In this document: piece after piece, positions 1 through 9,159 of the stretch
Numbering within the stretch: position 1 is the first letter of the stretch
Layout of the letters: every line of letters begins with the position of its first letter
NCBI GenBank assembly: GCA_041493035.1
Contig: JBGPYB010000048.1
Coordinates: 1 to 28,116 of the forward strand
Length of the DNA stretch: 28,116 bases
DNA from: JBGPYB01 sp041493035
Lineage (GTDB): Bacteria > Acidobacteriota > Vicinamibacteria > Fen-336
Direction of reading: 5' to 3'
Made by a program: the position numbers and the translations under genes
Notes under the pieces: model-generated
The model's database searches: none
Seen by the model: the letters and a program-made list of their open reading frames with translations, nothing else
What the model was told of the DNA's origin: nothing

Positions 1-143
1 CTGCGTCGCGCCCCCTGAACCCCCCGCTCGCTCGCCCCGCCCAGTCCTGCCCTCGCGGGGCTACGCGCGAGTGAATCGCGCTTCGCTCGCAGCCCGTGAC
101 ATGCCCCCTCTGTGGGGCCCCGCTGCCAGTGCCCAATTCCCTC

Positions 144-173
144 TTGACAGCCGTCGCACCCACGACCTATGGT
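144..173 (+). promoter_or_regulatory. Sigma70-type promoter of the DnaJ-like gene
   Basis: A perfect -35 hexamer TTGACA lies at 144-149 and a -10-like TATGGT at 168-173, with an 18-nt spacer. Transcription would begin near 180, only about 3 nt before the ATG at 183, so the mRNA would be essentially leaderless. This placement argues for that ATG as the real start. No transcript data support it; it is a motif match. Confidence 0.55.
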
Positions 174-182
174 GTACCGCGA

Positions 183-761
183 ATGGAGAAGCCCAAGGAC
201 TACTACCGGCTACTCGGCGTCCCGCGCTCGGCCACCGTGGCCGCCATCAAGAAGGCGTTTCGCCGCCTCGCCAAGCAGTACCACCCCGATGCCGGACCGG
301 GGTCTGCCCCCGAGGTCTTTTGCGATATTCAGGCCGCCTACGAGACCCTGGCCGATGCCGATCGCCGGCGCCGCTACGACGAGACGCTCGGCCAGCTGGA
401 GCGGGACCATTTTGCGCCCCTCTCCTGGTCCTTCCTAAGGAGCCCTGCGGCTGGAGACCTGCGCCGGCCGGTCCGCCCCGGGAGCCTGAGCGGCGAGATC
501 CTCCTGACCCAGGTCGAGGCGAACGCGGGAGGCGTCCTTCCCCTCGACGTCCCCCTCGAGGCCCTCTGTCCCGTGTGCCAGGGAACGGGGGGATTCGTCT
601 TCGACTGCTCCCGTTGTGGCGGAGACGGCAAGATCGAGAAGCGCTTCCCGGTGCCGGTGCGCGTTCCCGCGGGCGTGCGAGACGGGACCGTCTTCCAGGT
701 CGCGGTCGAAGGCGCCACGGTCCTGTCGATCATCCTCACCGTCCACATCCGCGCGCTCTAG
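183..761 (+). CDS. DnaJ-like J-domain protein with one zinc-finger unit
   Basis: This 192-residue protein has an N-terminal J domain (about residues 5-70) with the HPD motif at 34-36, which in this family stimulates the ATPase of a DnaK/Hsp70 partner. A short cysteine region follows with two CxxCxGxG motifs (CPVCQGTG and CSRCGGDG), then a piece resembling the DnaJ C-terminal substrate-binding domain (FPVPVRVPAGVRDGT). Full DnaJ is about 370 residues with four such motifs forming two zinc sites, so this is a reduced version with one site. An in-frame GTG at 96 would add 29 residues including a CPLC motif. I prefer the ATG at 183 because a good promoter sits between the two starts. Cytosolic co-chaperone role is inferred from the family. 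Confidence 0.8.
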   Translation: MEKPKDYYRLLGVPRSATVAAIKKAFRRLAKQYHPDAGPGSAPEVFCDIQAAYETLADADRRRRYDETLGQLERDHFAPLSWSFLRSPAAGDLRRPVRPGSLSGEILLTQVEANAGGVLPLDVPLEALCPVCQGTGGFVFDCSRCGGDGKIEKRFPVPVRVPAGVRDGTVFQVAVEGATVLSIILTVHIRAL

Positions 762-764
762 CGT

Positions 765-794
765 TTGCGCGCTTCGGCGCCGTCGGCCGATAAT
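765..794 (+). promoter_or_regulatory. Promoter of gmhA with a leaderless-type spacing
   Basis: A -10 hexamer GATAAT is at 789-794 with a weak -35 TTGCGC at 765-770 (18-nt spacer), immediately after the stop codon of the DnaJ-like gene. The -10 ends exactly 9 nt before the gmhA ATG at 804. This is the same distance as in the promoter of the preceding gene and implies transcription starting a few nucleotides from the start codon. Confidence 0.5.
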
Positions 795-803
795 CATGTT
801 TCC

Positions 804-1376
804 ATGAACGAAGACGCGATCCGCAAGATCGCCGCCGACAGCATCGCCCTCAAGCAGCGCTTCTTCGACGAGAACGCGCCCCTCCTCGTAGAGGTGGGAA
901 GGCGGATGACCGAATGCCTGCGGTCGGGGGGGAAGGTCCTGACCTTCGGCAACGGCGGCTCTGCAGCGGACGCTCAACACCTGGCGGGGGAACTGGTGGG
1001 CCGCTTCCTCCGCGACCGTCCCGGGCTCCCCGCCCTGGCCCTCACCACCGACCCGTCGGTGATCACCGCCATCGGCAACGACATGGGATACGAAGCCATT
1101 TTCCGCCGGCAGGTGGAGGCCCACGGCAAGGCGGGGGACGTGGCCATCGGGATTTCGACTTCGGGGCGCTCGCCGAACGTCGTCGAAGCGTTGCGCCTGG
1201 CCCGCTCTCGTGGCCTCCTCACCATCGCCATGACCGGCGGTGGCGGCGGGCGCATGGGCGGCCTCGTCCACTACCTCATCGACGTTCCTCACCACGAGAC
1301 GGCGCGCATCCAGGAAGTCCATGGGATGGTCGTGCACGTGCTCTGCCAGTTCGTCGAAGAGGCCCTGGCGCAGTGA
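804..1376 (+). CDS. gmhA: Phosphoheptose isomerase (sedoheptulose 7-phosphate isomerase)
   Basis: This 190-residue SIS-domain protein matches GmhA, which isomerises D-sedoheptulose 7-phosphate to D-glycero-D-manno-heptose 7-phosphate, the first cytosolic step toward the heptose of LPS core or glycans. The phosphosugar-binding signature FGNGGSAAD is near residues 49-57. His59 and Glu63 in the AQHLAGE segment, and Gln and His in the C-terminal RIQEVHGMVVH helix, fit the family's zinc ligands. STSGRS is the second SIS loop. The ATG at 804 is chosen because the promoter -10 lies 9 nt upstream; a longer frame from 765 would include the promoter. The stop overlaps the GTG of the next gene, so the two are probably co-translated. 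No other heptose genes are in the window. Confidence 0.9.
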   Translation: MNEDAIRKIAADSIALKQRFFDENAPLLVEVGRRMTECLRSGGKVLTFGNGGSAADAQHLAGELVGRFLRDRPGLPALALTTDPSVITAIGNDMGYEAIFRRQVEAHGKAGDVAIGISTSGRSPNVVEALRLARSRGLLTIAMTGGGGGRMGGLVHYLIDVPHHETARIQEVHGMVVHVLCQFVEEALAQ

Positions 1377-2332
1377 GGGTGAAGCGGGCGCCGCGGCCGG
1401 TTCCACTCGAGCTGACGGGCGTGCGGACGTATCCTCTCGCCTCGCGCAAGAGCAAGGTCCGTCTCAAGGACTTCGCTCGCCCGCATGCCCGGGGAGGGAG
1501 CGTGTCCGGTTTCTTGGGTTCGCTCCCGCGCATTCTCGCGGGGGAGACGCTTCGCGCGCTCTCGGCCGACATTCGTCGCGGGCGCGTCCGTCGGAGGCCG
1601 CTCCTCTGGGGACTCGGCGCCCACGTCCTCAAGGTCGGCCTTTCCCCCGTCATCATCGATTTGATGGAGAGGGGCTTCGTGACTGGCCTCGCGTTCAACG
1701 GAGCCGGCATCGTCCACGACTTCGAGTTGGCAGTGGCGGGACAGACGTCTGAAGACGTCGCCCTTGGCCTCGGGTCCGGGGAGTTCGGCATGGCTCGCGA
1801 AACCGGCGAGCAGCTGAATCGCGCCATCGTGTCGGGAGACCGGGACGGCCTGGGCCTTGGCGCTGCCGTCGGGCGCTACATCGCCCTGAGCAAGGCGAAG
1901 CACGTGGGCATCAGCACGCTGGCAGCCGCGTGGCGCCTCGGCCTGCCGGCCACGGTCCATGTCGCCCTCGGGACGGACATCGTCCACATGCACCCGGCCT
2001 GTGACCCGGGTGCGGTCGGGAGGGCCAGCCACCTGGACTTCCGCATCTTCGCCGGGCAAGTGGCGCGGTTGGGCGGCGGAGGCGTCTACCTGAACGTGGG
2101 TTCGGCCGTCCTGCTCCCCGAGGTGTTCCTGAAAGCCGTCACGCTGGCGCGCAACCTCGGCCACGACCTCACCGATTTCGCCACGGCGAACCTGGACTTC
2201 ATCCAGGCCTACAGGCCGAGCACGAACGTCGTGTCACGTCCTACGCGCGGTGTCGGTCGCGGCTACAGCCTCACGGGGCACCACGAGATCATGGTCCCGC
2301 TCCTCGCGGCGGCGCTCATCGAGGGCCGTTGA
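1373..2332 (+). CDS. Conserved protein of unknown function, gmhA-linked
   Basis: This 319-residue soluble protein starts at a GTG whose last two bases begin the gmhA stop (GTGA overlap); a second GTG at 1379 is also possible. It has glycine-rich, Rossmann-like segments and strongly patterned motifs: NGAGIVHDFE, a GTDIVHMHP segment with two histidines and an aspartate, LNVGSAVLLPEVFLK, and the C-terminal GHHEIMVPLL. These look like nucleotide-binding or active-site elements. I faintly associate the pattern with deoxyhypusine-synthase-like proteins of bacteria, but I cannot confirm that and see no clear match to a characterised enzyme. Translational coupling to gmhA suggests a link to sugar or envelope metabolism. 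No signal peptide or membrane segment is visible. Confidence 0.75.
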   Translation: MRVKRAPRPVPLELTGVRTYPLASRKSKVRLKDFARPHARGGSVSGFLGSLPRILAGETLRALSADIRRGRVRRRPLLWGLGAHVLKVGLSPVIIDLMERGFVTGLAFNGAGIVHDFELAVAGQTSEDVALGLGSGEFGMARETGEQLNRAIVSGDRDGLGLGAAVGRYIALSKAKHVGISTLAAAWRLGLPATVHVALGTDIVHMHPACDPGAVGRASHLDFRIFAGQVARLGGGGVYLNVGSAVLLPEVFLKAVTLARNLGHDLTDFATANLDFIQAYRPSTNVVSRPTRGVGRGYSLTGHHEIMVPLLAAALIEGR

Positions 2333-2895
2333 CCCACTGGATCGTTGCCAAGCCGTTGCCGGTTCTTGCGCTCGCGGCGTGGCTTCTGGCACGAACCCCA
2401 TCCCGCTACGCAAGTTGGATCGCGATCGGCCTCGTTCTCTCGGCCGTCGGTGACGTTCTGCTGGAGCTGGGGGAGACGCGGTTTGTCTTCGGGATGGCCG
2501 CCTTTGCGGCGGCTCACGCCTTCTACATTGCTGCCTTCGTGGGCCGCGCCCCAGGCCTCCATGTCCTTCTGGCGTGTCCGTTTGCCATCTGGGGGATCAG
2601 CCTCTTCGCGCGGCTTCGGCCGGGCCTTGGCTCGATGACGCTGCCGGTCGCGGTCTACGCCACGCTGCTCATGGCCATGGCCTGGCGCGCGGCGGCGTGC
2701 GTCGGCGCGCGCGGCCCGGCGACGGGCACCGAATGGGCGGCCGCCCTCGGTGCTATTGTCTTCGGCCTGAGCGACTCCCTCATCGCTTTGGACCGCTTCA
2801 ACGGCGCGCTTCCCGCATCGGCGCGGCTCGCAGTCCTCCCCCTCTACTGGCTCGGACAGCTCGGGATAGCCTGGTCGGCCCGCGCCTATTCGTAA
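2329..2895 (+). CDS. YhhN/TMEM86-family membrane protein (lysoplasmalogenase-like)
   Basis: This 188-residue protein is almost entirely hydrophobic, with about seven to eight predicted membrane segments. The motif SAVGDVLLELG near residues 39-48 and the later FGLSDSLIALDRF match the YhhN/TMEM86 family; the family's animal member hydrolyses lysoplasmalogen vinyl ether bonds. Bacterial substrates are mostly unknown. Translation probably starts at a TTG (2329) that overlaps the TGA stop of the upstream gene, so expression is likely coupled. Its 3' end overlaps the 3' end of the opposite-strand permease gene by 10 bp, leaving no room for a terminator between them. Confidence 0.75.
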   Translation: MTHWIVAKPLPVLALAAWLLARTPSRYASWIAIGLVLSAVGDVLLELGETRFVFGMAAFAAAHAFYIAAFVGRAPGLHVLLACPFAIWGISLFARLRPGLGSMTLPVAVYATLLMAMAWRAAACVGARGPATGTEWAAALGAIVFGLSDSLIALDRFNGALPASARLAVLPLYWLGQLGIAWSARAYS

Positions 2896-4150
2896 CGCAG
2901 CGCTTCGATCGGGTCCTGTCGCGCCGCCTTGAGGGCCGGCCACATGCCGAAGACCAGGCCCACCAGCGTGGACACTCCGAAGCCGAGTGCGACCGACCAG
3001 GGCGGGGCCGCGGCCTGGAAGTCCAGGAGCATGCGGGCGAGGAGAGCCGCACCGAGTCCCAGGCCGATCCCCAGCGCCCCGCCGAAGGCCGTCAGCGTCA
3101 CCGCCTCGACGAGGAACTGGGTGGCGATGTCGCGACGCGTCGCTCCGAGCGCCTTGCGAAGCCCGATCTCCCGGGTCCGCTGGGTCACGTTCACCAGCAT
3201 GATGTTCATGACGCCGACGCCCCCGACGATCAGTGCGATCCCGGCGATCACGAGCATCGCCGCCGCTATGCCGCCGGTGATCTGTTGGAAGTTCCTGAGC
3301 GCCCCTTCGCTCGTGAAGATGGCGAAATCGTTGGGCTGGTTCGGCCGGAGGCCCCGCCGCGCCCGCAAGATCGCGGTCTCCTCGTCGATCAGGGCCTCGT
3401 AGTCCTCGGACCGCCGAGGCACGGTGGCGATGTGGATGGTGTCGAAGCCGCCGTTCTTGACCTCCGGGAACTGCTCGTCGAAAGTCGAGATGGGAATCGC
3501 GACGAAGTTATCGTTGCTGCCGCCGAAGAGGCTCGAGCCTTTGTTCTCGAAGAGACCGATGACGCTGTAGGCCCGGCCGCCAACGGCCAGCTCTTGGCCG
3601 ATGGGGTCGCGGTGCGGGAAGAGGGCATCGGCGACGTCAGTGCCGATGATGCAGACGTGCGCTGCGTGGGAGAGATCGGCTTCGGTCAGGAAGCGCCCGT
3701 CCTGGATGAAGTGGGTGTTGGCCTCGGAGTAGTCGGGATTGGTGCCCACGAGCAGCGGCGCGTTCGCTTCCTGGCGCCCCGCTCGCACGAGCACGTTGTT
3801 GAAGATGTAGCGCTCCTGAGAGACGGCGGCCACGAGCTTCGACAGGCGCTTCAAGGCCCGGGCGTCCTCGATGGTGAGGTCACGCCGGTTTCGCTGGTCC
3901 TCGGGGAGGTTGCCCGGGCCGAAGCGCGGCTCGAACTTCTGGAACTGAACGAGGTGCGTTCCGAACGCCGTGAAGGTGCTCACCACCTGGTTGTTGAAGC
4001 CCACCACGAAGCTGACCATCATGATGACGGTGGCGACTCCCGCCATCACTCCCAAGAGCGTGAGGAAGCTTCGAAGCTTCTGGGCTTGGATGGCGCCGAT
4101 GGCGAAGGAAACGTTCTCGAGCCACGAGACCCGGAAGAGCCGGGACCGCA

Positions 4151-4154
<4 letters not shown>
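2886..4154 (-). CDS. MacB/FtsX-type ABC transporter permease (second of pair)
   Basis: This 422-residue protein has the MacB permease layout: a membrane segment near residues 25-55, a large extracytoplasmic MacB-type domain (about 55-290), then three C-terminal membrane helices of the FtsX fold. The conserved coupling segment (VNVTQRTREIGLRKALGATR) lies between the last helices. Such permeases work by mechanotransmission rather than by a channel, exporting peptides, antibiotics or lipoproteins together with a MacA-type adaptor. No ATP-binding domain is fused to it and none is encoded nearby. It starts at an ATG that overlaps the stop of the upstream permease (ATGA), with another ATG directly after it. 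It ends convergently with the YhhN-family gene. Confidence 0.88.
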
Positions 4155-5371
<1,217 letters not shown>

Positions 5372-5380
5372 CCGTTGCTC

Positions 5381-6679
5381 CTAGCTCGGCCGTCCGCCGG
5401 GCGCGCCCTTCTTGGGCTTCTCGAGTCGCACGGCGTCGCCCGGCTTCAACGCGCGCAGGGCCTTGAAAGGCCCGGTGATGAGGCTCTCGCCTCCCTTGAG
5501 ACCGCCCGTCACCTCCGTGGAGAGCTCCCCCAACAAGCCGGCTTGGATCGACTGGAAGCGCGCCTTGCCGCCCTCCATCAGGTAGACACCCTCCTCCTCG
5601 CGAGGCGCGCCGGGCTTGGGCGTCTCGCCCGGCTTGTGCTCGATGTCGCGCACGATGAGCGCTTGGAGCGGCACCACGAGCGCCTGTGCGCGGAAGCCCG
5701 TCAGGATGTCGGCCTGCACCGAGAGGCCAGGCTTCACGTCCGGGGGCGGGTTCGTGATCCGGATCTTGACCTTGAACTTGATCGCCTCGCTCTGCGCCCC
5801 GGTCTTCACGATGGGGCTGTTGCCGACCTCGGTCACGACGCCGTCGAAGGTGCGGTTGGGGTAGGCGTCGATCCGGATGCGGGCCTCCTGTCGCACCTTC
5901 ACGGCGGGGATCGAGGTCTCGTCGACCTCCATCTCCGTTTCGACGACCGACATGTCGGAGACTGTCAGCAAGACCGTGCCCGGCTGATTGAGGACGCCCA
6001 CCACCGCGACCTCCCCTTCCTCGACGCGCTTGGCCGTGACGATCCCGTCGATGGGGGAGACGACGGTCGTCTTCGACAAGGTGTCGCGAGCGCCCTCGAA
6101 GGTGGCTCGCGCCTGCTCCACGCGCCGCTCCGCGCCGAGCACTGCGGCTTCGGCCGTCGCCAAGGCCGTCCGCGCCCGATCGAGGTCCGCGTTCGAGATG
6201 ATGCTGGCCTTGTGGTTGTCCTCGGCGCGGCGCGCGTCGAGGCGCGCCTGGTCGCGGTTCGCCCGCGCCGACTCCAGGTCGCGAAGGAGGGCTTGCACCG
6301 ATGCCTCGATGCTCCGCGCCGCGGCGCGCGGGTTGGCCGAGTCGATCTGAAGGAGGAGCTGGCCCTTCTTGACGACGTCTCCCTCTTTCACCGCAAGACG
6401 TGTGACCTGTCCCGCGACGGTCGCCGAAAGGTCAACCTTTCTCTGGGCCTGCACCTTGCCGTTGGCCATGACCTTGGCCTGCAAGTCCTCGCGACCGACG
6501 GTGGCGACCTGAACCTCCGTCGGCGCGTCGCCGCGGTGGAGCGCCCACCAGGCACCGCCCGAGAGAACCAGCACGCTGCCTCCGAAGAGCCACGCGTGCT
6601 TCGCCTTGATCCGCATTCGCGCGCGCCTCTGCGTTCGAGGAATGGTAACCGCAGCCATATCCAAAGGGTTGGACGTCAT
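5381..6679 (-). CDS. HlyD/MacA-type periplasmic adaptor protein
   Basis: This 432-residue membrane fusion protein has one N-terminal membrane anchor (residues 29-47), then the split lipoyl domain (GKVQAQRKVDLSATVAGQV and later VVSPIDGIVTAKRVEEGE). A long helical hairpin rich in Ala, Arg and Glu (about 130-215) separates the lipoyl halves, and beta-barrel and membrane-proximal domains follow. Such adaptors connect an inner-membrane transporter to an outer-membrane channel. The ATG at 6679 is preceded by GAGGAG at suitable spacing; an earlier in-frame ATG at 6706 lacks a better site. It is followed directly by the two permeases in the same operon. The C-terminal Lys/Pro-rich tail is unremarkable. 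Confidence 0.88.
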   Translation of the reverse strand: MTSNPLDMAAVTIPRTQRRARMRIKAKHAWLFGGSVLVLSGGAWWALHRGDAPTEVQVATVGREDLQAKVMANGKVQAQRKVDLSATVAGQVTRLAVKEGDVVKKGQLLLQIDSANPRAAARSIEASVQALLRDLESARANRDQARLDARRAEDNHKASIISNADLDRARTALATAEAAVLGAERRVEQARATFEGARDTLSKTTVVSPIDGIVTAKRVEEGEVAVVGVLNQPGTVLLTVSDMSVVETEMEVDETSIPAVKVRQEARIRIDAYPNRTFDGVVTEVGNSPIVKTGAQSEAIKFKVKIRITNPPPDVKPGLSVQADILTGFRAQALVVPLQALIVRDIEHKPGETPKPGAPREEEGVYLMEGGKARFQSIQAGLLGELSTEVTGGLKGGESLITGPFKALRALKPGDAVRLEKPKKGAPGGRPS

Positions 6680-6775
6680 GATCTCCTCGCTGAGCGGGGG
6701 ACGCACTCGCGGCTACACGGGACGTACGCCCCGTCGCTTCGTGGAGTTCCAATTCAAGTACATGGACGCGGAAAG

Positions 6776-8914
6776 TTAGAACCGGATCTGGATCGGCATC
6801 CACACGCGGACCGGCATGCCGCCCTTGGTCGCCGGCTCGAAGCGCCATTGCGCGGCGCTCTTCACGGCAGCTTCGCGGAGAATGCGCTCGTATTGCGCGC
6901 CCCGCGGCGTGCAATCCACGCGACCAACCTCGGTCTGGAGGACGCTACCCTTCTCGTCGACCAGGATGCGCAGGTCCACGGTGCCTCTTACGCCGATGCG
7001 CTCCAGGATCGGCGTTGGGCTGGCCGACAGTGCTGCGACGGCGCGCGGCGGGCGAACGTCGGGGTCCGAAAGTTCCACGCGATCACCGGGGCGCACCGCC
7101 ACCGTGGTAGGGGGTGGGGGCGTGGTCGTAGCCGGGACGCTCGGGCTGGGCTCCGCAGGCGGTGGCTCGGGTGTCGTGGTGGGCACTGGCGGCGCGGTGG
7201 TCGTCGTGGCGAACTGCAGCGGGGCGTTTGCGGGATCGTGCGTGGCGGTTCCCCCCGCGACCGGTGAGGGCCGCGGCTTCGGCGCTGCCGAGGGGCCTGG
7301 AGGTACCACCGGTTGAGGGGCCCCGGAGGCCGGCGGAGCGCTCGGCGACGGCCGCGGAGTCTCGTCAGGGGACGGCGGGGGGCTCTCGGGCGGAGACGAA
7401 GATGCGGTTCCGCTGGGCCGGGGGGAGGGCTTCTCAGGCTCCCGAGGATTTCTGAGGACGAGCCACGCAAGGGCGAGGGTCAGGAATGCCGCGAGCGCCG
7501 TTGCGGTCGCAACGCGATGGAACGGCCGCCGTGATCGCTCCAACGGCCGACGTTCCCGGCGAACCCTTTCGACCGCCTTGGGCTCCACTGACGGCGCCGG
7601 CTGCGGCGGCGACGGCCGCGGGGCCGGCTGTGGCTCCGGCGGGGGCTGCGGGGCCGAACGGACCGCGGTGGCTCCCACCGAAGGCGAATCGGGTTGCGGC
7701 CGCGGTGGCGGCTCCGGCGGTGACGGTGGTGCGGGAGGAAGTGGCTTTGCGGCCGGGAGTCTCTGGAGCGCCGCGGCCGCGGCGGCGCGCACATTCGGAT
7801 CGTCGTCGTCCCGTGCCGCTTGGAGGGCCGACCGGACGACATCGCTGTCGCTCTCCGTGCTCCCGAGGGCGAGAGCTGCATCCCGTCGAACGACCGTGTT
7901 GGCGTTGCCGAGAGCTCGCAGCAGTTGCGGGATCAGCAGGCGCGCGACGTCCGGCCGTGGCAGAACCTTCCTTGCCCTCAATGGGCCCGGAACGTCGTCG
8001 GTTGGGTCTTTCTTGAGGGCCGTCGGCAACGCCTCCAGCTCGACCCGCATCTGCGTGACGCTGGCGTATCGGTCGTCGCGGTTCTTTGCGAGGGCCCGTC
8101 GCAGTATCGGGACGAGCCGCGTGGGGACGCTGTCGGCATCCTCCAGGGGCGGCGGCTCCATGAGGTGTTTGTGCATGACCTCCACAGGCGTATCCCCGAC
8201 GAACGGGGCCCGCCCCGTGAAGATCTCGAAGAGGACGACCCCGAAGGAATAGAGGTCGCTGCGGAAATCGAGGGTGAGGCCCCGTATCTGCTCGGGGCTC
8301 ATATATTCGGGGGAGCCCACGATGTGGCCGGTCTTCGTGAGATCCGACCCGGTCTCCGGGTTCCACGCCTTGGCGATGCCGAAGTCCATGACCCGCACGA
8401 CGTCCTTCGAGTCCTTCATGATGTTGGCGGGCTTGAGATCACGGTGGATGATCTGCGCCTCGTGGATGGCTTCCAGCCCCCTGGCGATCTGGAGGGCCAC
8501 CTCGTAGCCTTCTTCCCAGTGGAAAGGGCCGTTCTCGCGGAGCAGGCGTTTCAGGTCGCGGCCGTCCACCAGCTCCATCGAGATATAGAGAAGCCCGTCT
8601 TCTTCTCCGTACTCGTGGATGGCACAGACGTTTCGGTGGCGGATTCGACGCGCGAGTCGGATCTCCGAGCGAAAGCGGCTCGCTTGCGCACCGAGCCGAG
8701 CGTCGGGCCGAAGTACCTTCAGCGCCACCATCTCGTCGAGGGTCTGGTCGCGGGCCTTGAAGACGACGCCCATGCCGCCCGCGCCCAGCTCCTCCAGGAC
8801 TCGGTAGCGCGAGGCGACCAGGTCTCCGGGACCGATCCCTGGAAGCGCCCAGCCGCAGGCCGTGCAGGTCCGCTCGTCGACCCCTACCGGCGCTCGGCAG
8901 CGTGGGCACGTCAT
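6776..8914 (-). CDS. Ser/Thr protein kinase fused to a TonB C-terminal domain
   Basis: This 712-residue protein has five visible parts. A zinc ribbon uses C3/C6 and C17/C20. A complete Hanks-type kinase spans about 37-310, with glycine loop 44-51, Lys66, HRDLKPAN with Asp159 and Asn164, DFG at 177-179 and SPE at 206-208. Two HEAT-like repeats lie at about 330-400 (VVRRDAALALG, PNVRAAAAAAL). A single membrane helix at about 468-487 is flanked by long proline-rich stretches. The last 90 residues form a TonB-type C-terminal domain (GVRGTVDLRILVDEKGSV, AAVKSAAQWRFEPA). The kinase should be cytosolic and the TonB part periplasmic. All catalytic residues are present, so it is probably active. The start ATG at 8914 has its own promoter. 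The adaptor and permease genes lie downstream on the same strand after about 96 bp. The fusion of these modules is unusual; its role is unknown. Confidence 0.88.
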   Translation of the reverse strand: MTCPRCRAPVGVDERTCTACGWALPGIGPGDLVASRYRVLEELGAGGMGVVFKARDQTLDEMVALKVLRPDARLGAQASRFRSEIRLARRIRHRNVCAIHEYGEEDGLLYISMELVDGRDLKRLLRENGPFHWEEGYEVALQIARGLEAIHEAQIIHRDLKPANIMKDSKDVVRVMDFGIAKAWNPETGSDLTKTGHIVGSPEYMSPEQIRGLTLDFRSDLYSFGVVLFEIFTGRAPFVGDTPVEVMHKHLMEPPPLEDADSVPTRLVPILRRALAKNRDDRYASVTQMRVELEALPTALKKDPTDDVPGPLRARKVLPRPDVARLLIPQLLRALGNANTVVRRDAALALGSTESDSDVVRSALQAARDDDDPNVRAAAAAALQRLPAAKPLPPAPPSPPEPPPRPQPDSPSVGATAVRSAPQPPPEPQPAPRPSPPQPAPSVEPKAVERVRRERRPLERSRRPFHRVATATALAAFLTLALAWLVLRNPREPEKPSPRPSGTASSSPPESPPPSPDETPRPSPSAPPASGAPQPVVPPGPSAAPKPRPSPVAGGTATHDPANAPLQFATTTTAPPVPTTTPEPPPAEPSPSVPATTTPPPPTTVAVRPGDRVELSDPDVRPPRAVAALSASPTPILERIGVRGTVDLRILVDEKGSVLQTEVGRVDCTPRGAQYERILREAAVKSAAQWRFEPATKGGMPVRVWMPIQIRF

Positions 8915-8932
8915 GGCGGCTGGTGGCCAGGA

Positions 8933-8961
8933 ACGATACCTCCGCTGACGACACCTCTCAA
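8933..8961 (-). promoter_or_regulatory. Promoter of the kinase-TonB gene
   Basis: On the minus strand a -35 TTGAGA at 8961-8956 and a -10 TATCGT at 8938-8933 are separated by 17 nt. Transcription would start near 8926, giving a leader of about 11 nt before the ATG at 8914. Both boxes match the sigma70 consensus at four or five of six positions. Confidence 0.5.
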
Positions 8962-8990
8962 GGGGCGACCTGGGCGCTCGGGCCGCTCGG

Positions 8991-9150
8991 GACACCCGAC
9001 CGTCAAGCCGGAAGGGGCGTAGTGTCTCCACCCTAGGCAGGCAAGGAAGTTCGATGCGTCGATGCGAGCCAAACGGGCCCGGCCGAGGCCATGCCGGCAC
9101 TCTCGCATGGCTGGCCGAAGGGTTGGGGGGGTCGGAAGCCTCTCACCGAT
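8991..9150. repeat. Diverged direct repeat, copy 1
   Basis: This stretch resembles 9456-9630 in the same orientation. The clearest shared blocks are GACACCCG at the left edge, a GTAGTGTCTCC block (GTACTGTCTCC in copy 2) and a core at 9088-9147 that shares ACTCTCGCATG, GGGTTG and a GGAAGC-type segment, roughly three quarters identical by eye. The blocks occur in the same order with similar spacing. It lies between the kinase gene and the catabolic operon and carries no convincing gene. It looks like an old duplication that has decayed. Confidence 0.5.
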
Positions 9151-9159
9151 GAGTTCCGC

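Noticed and set aside
96..182. GTG-initiated N-terminal extension of the DnaJ-like protein with a CPLC motif
   Set aside because: A consensus promoter at 144-173 lies inside the extension and the J domain starts normally at the ATG at 183; only one CxxC pair is present, so no full zinc ribbon.
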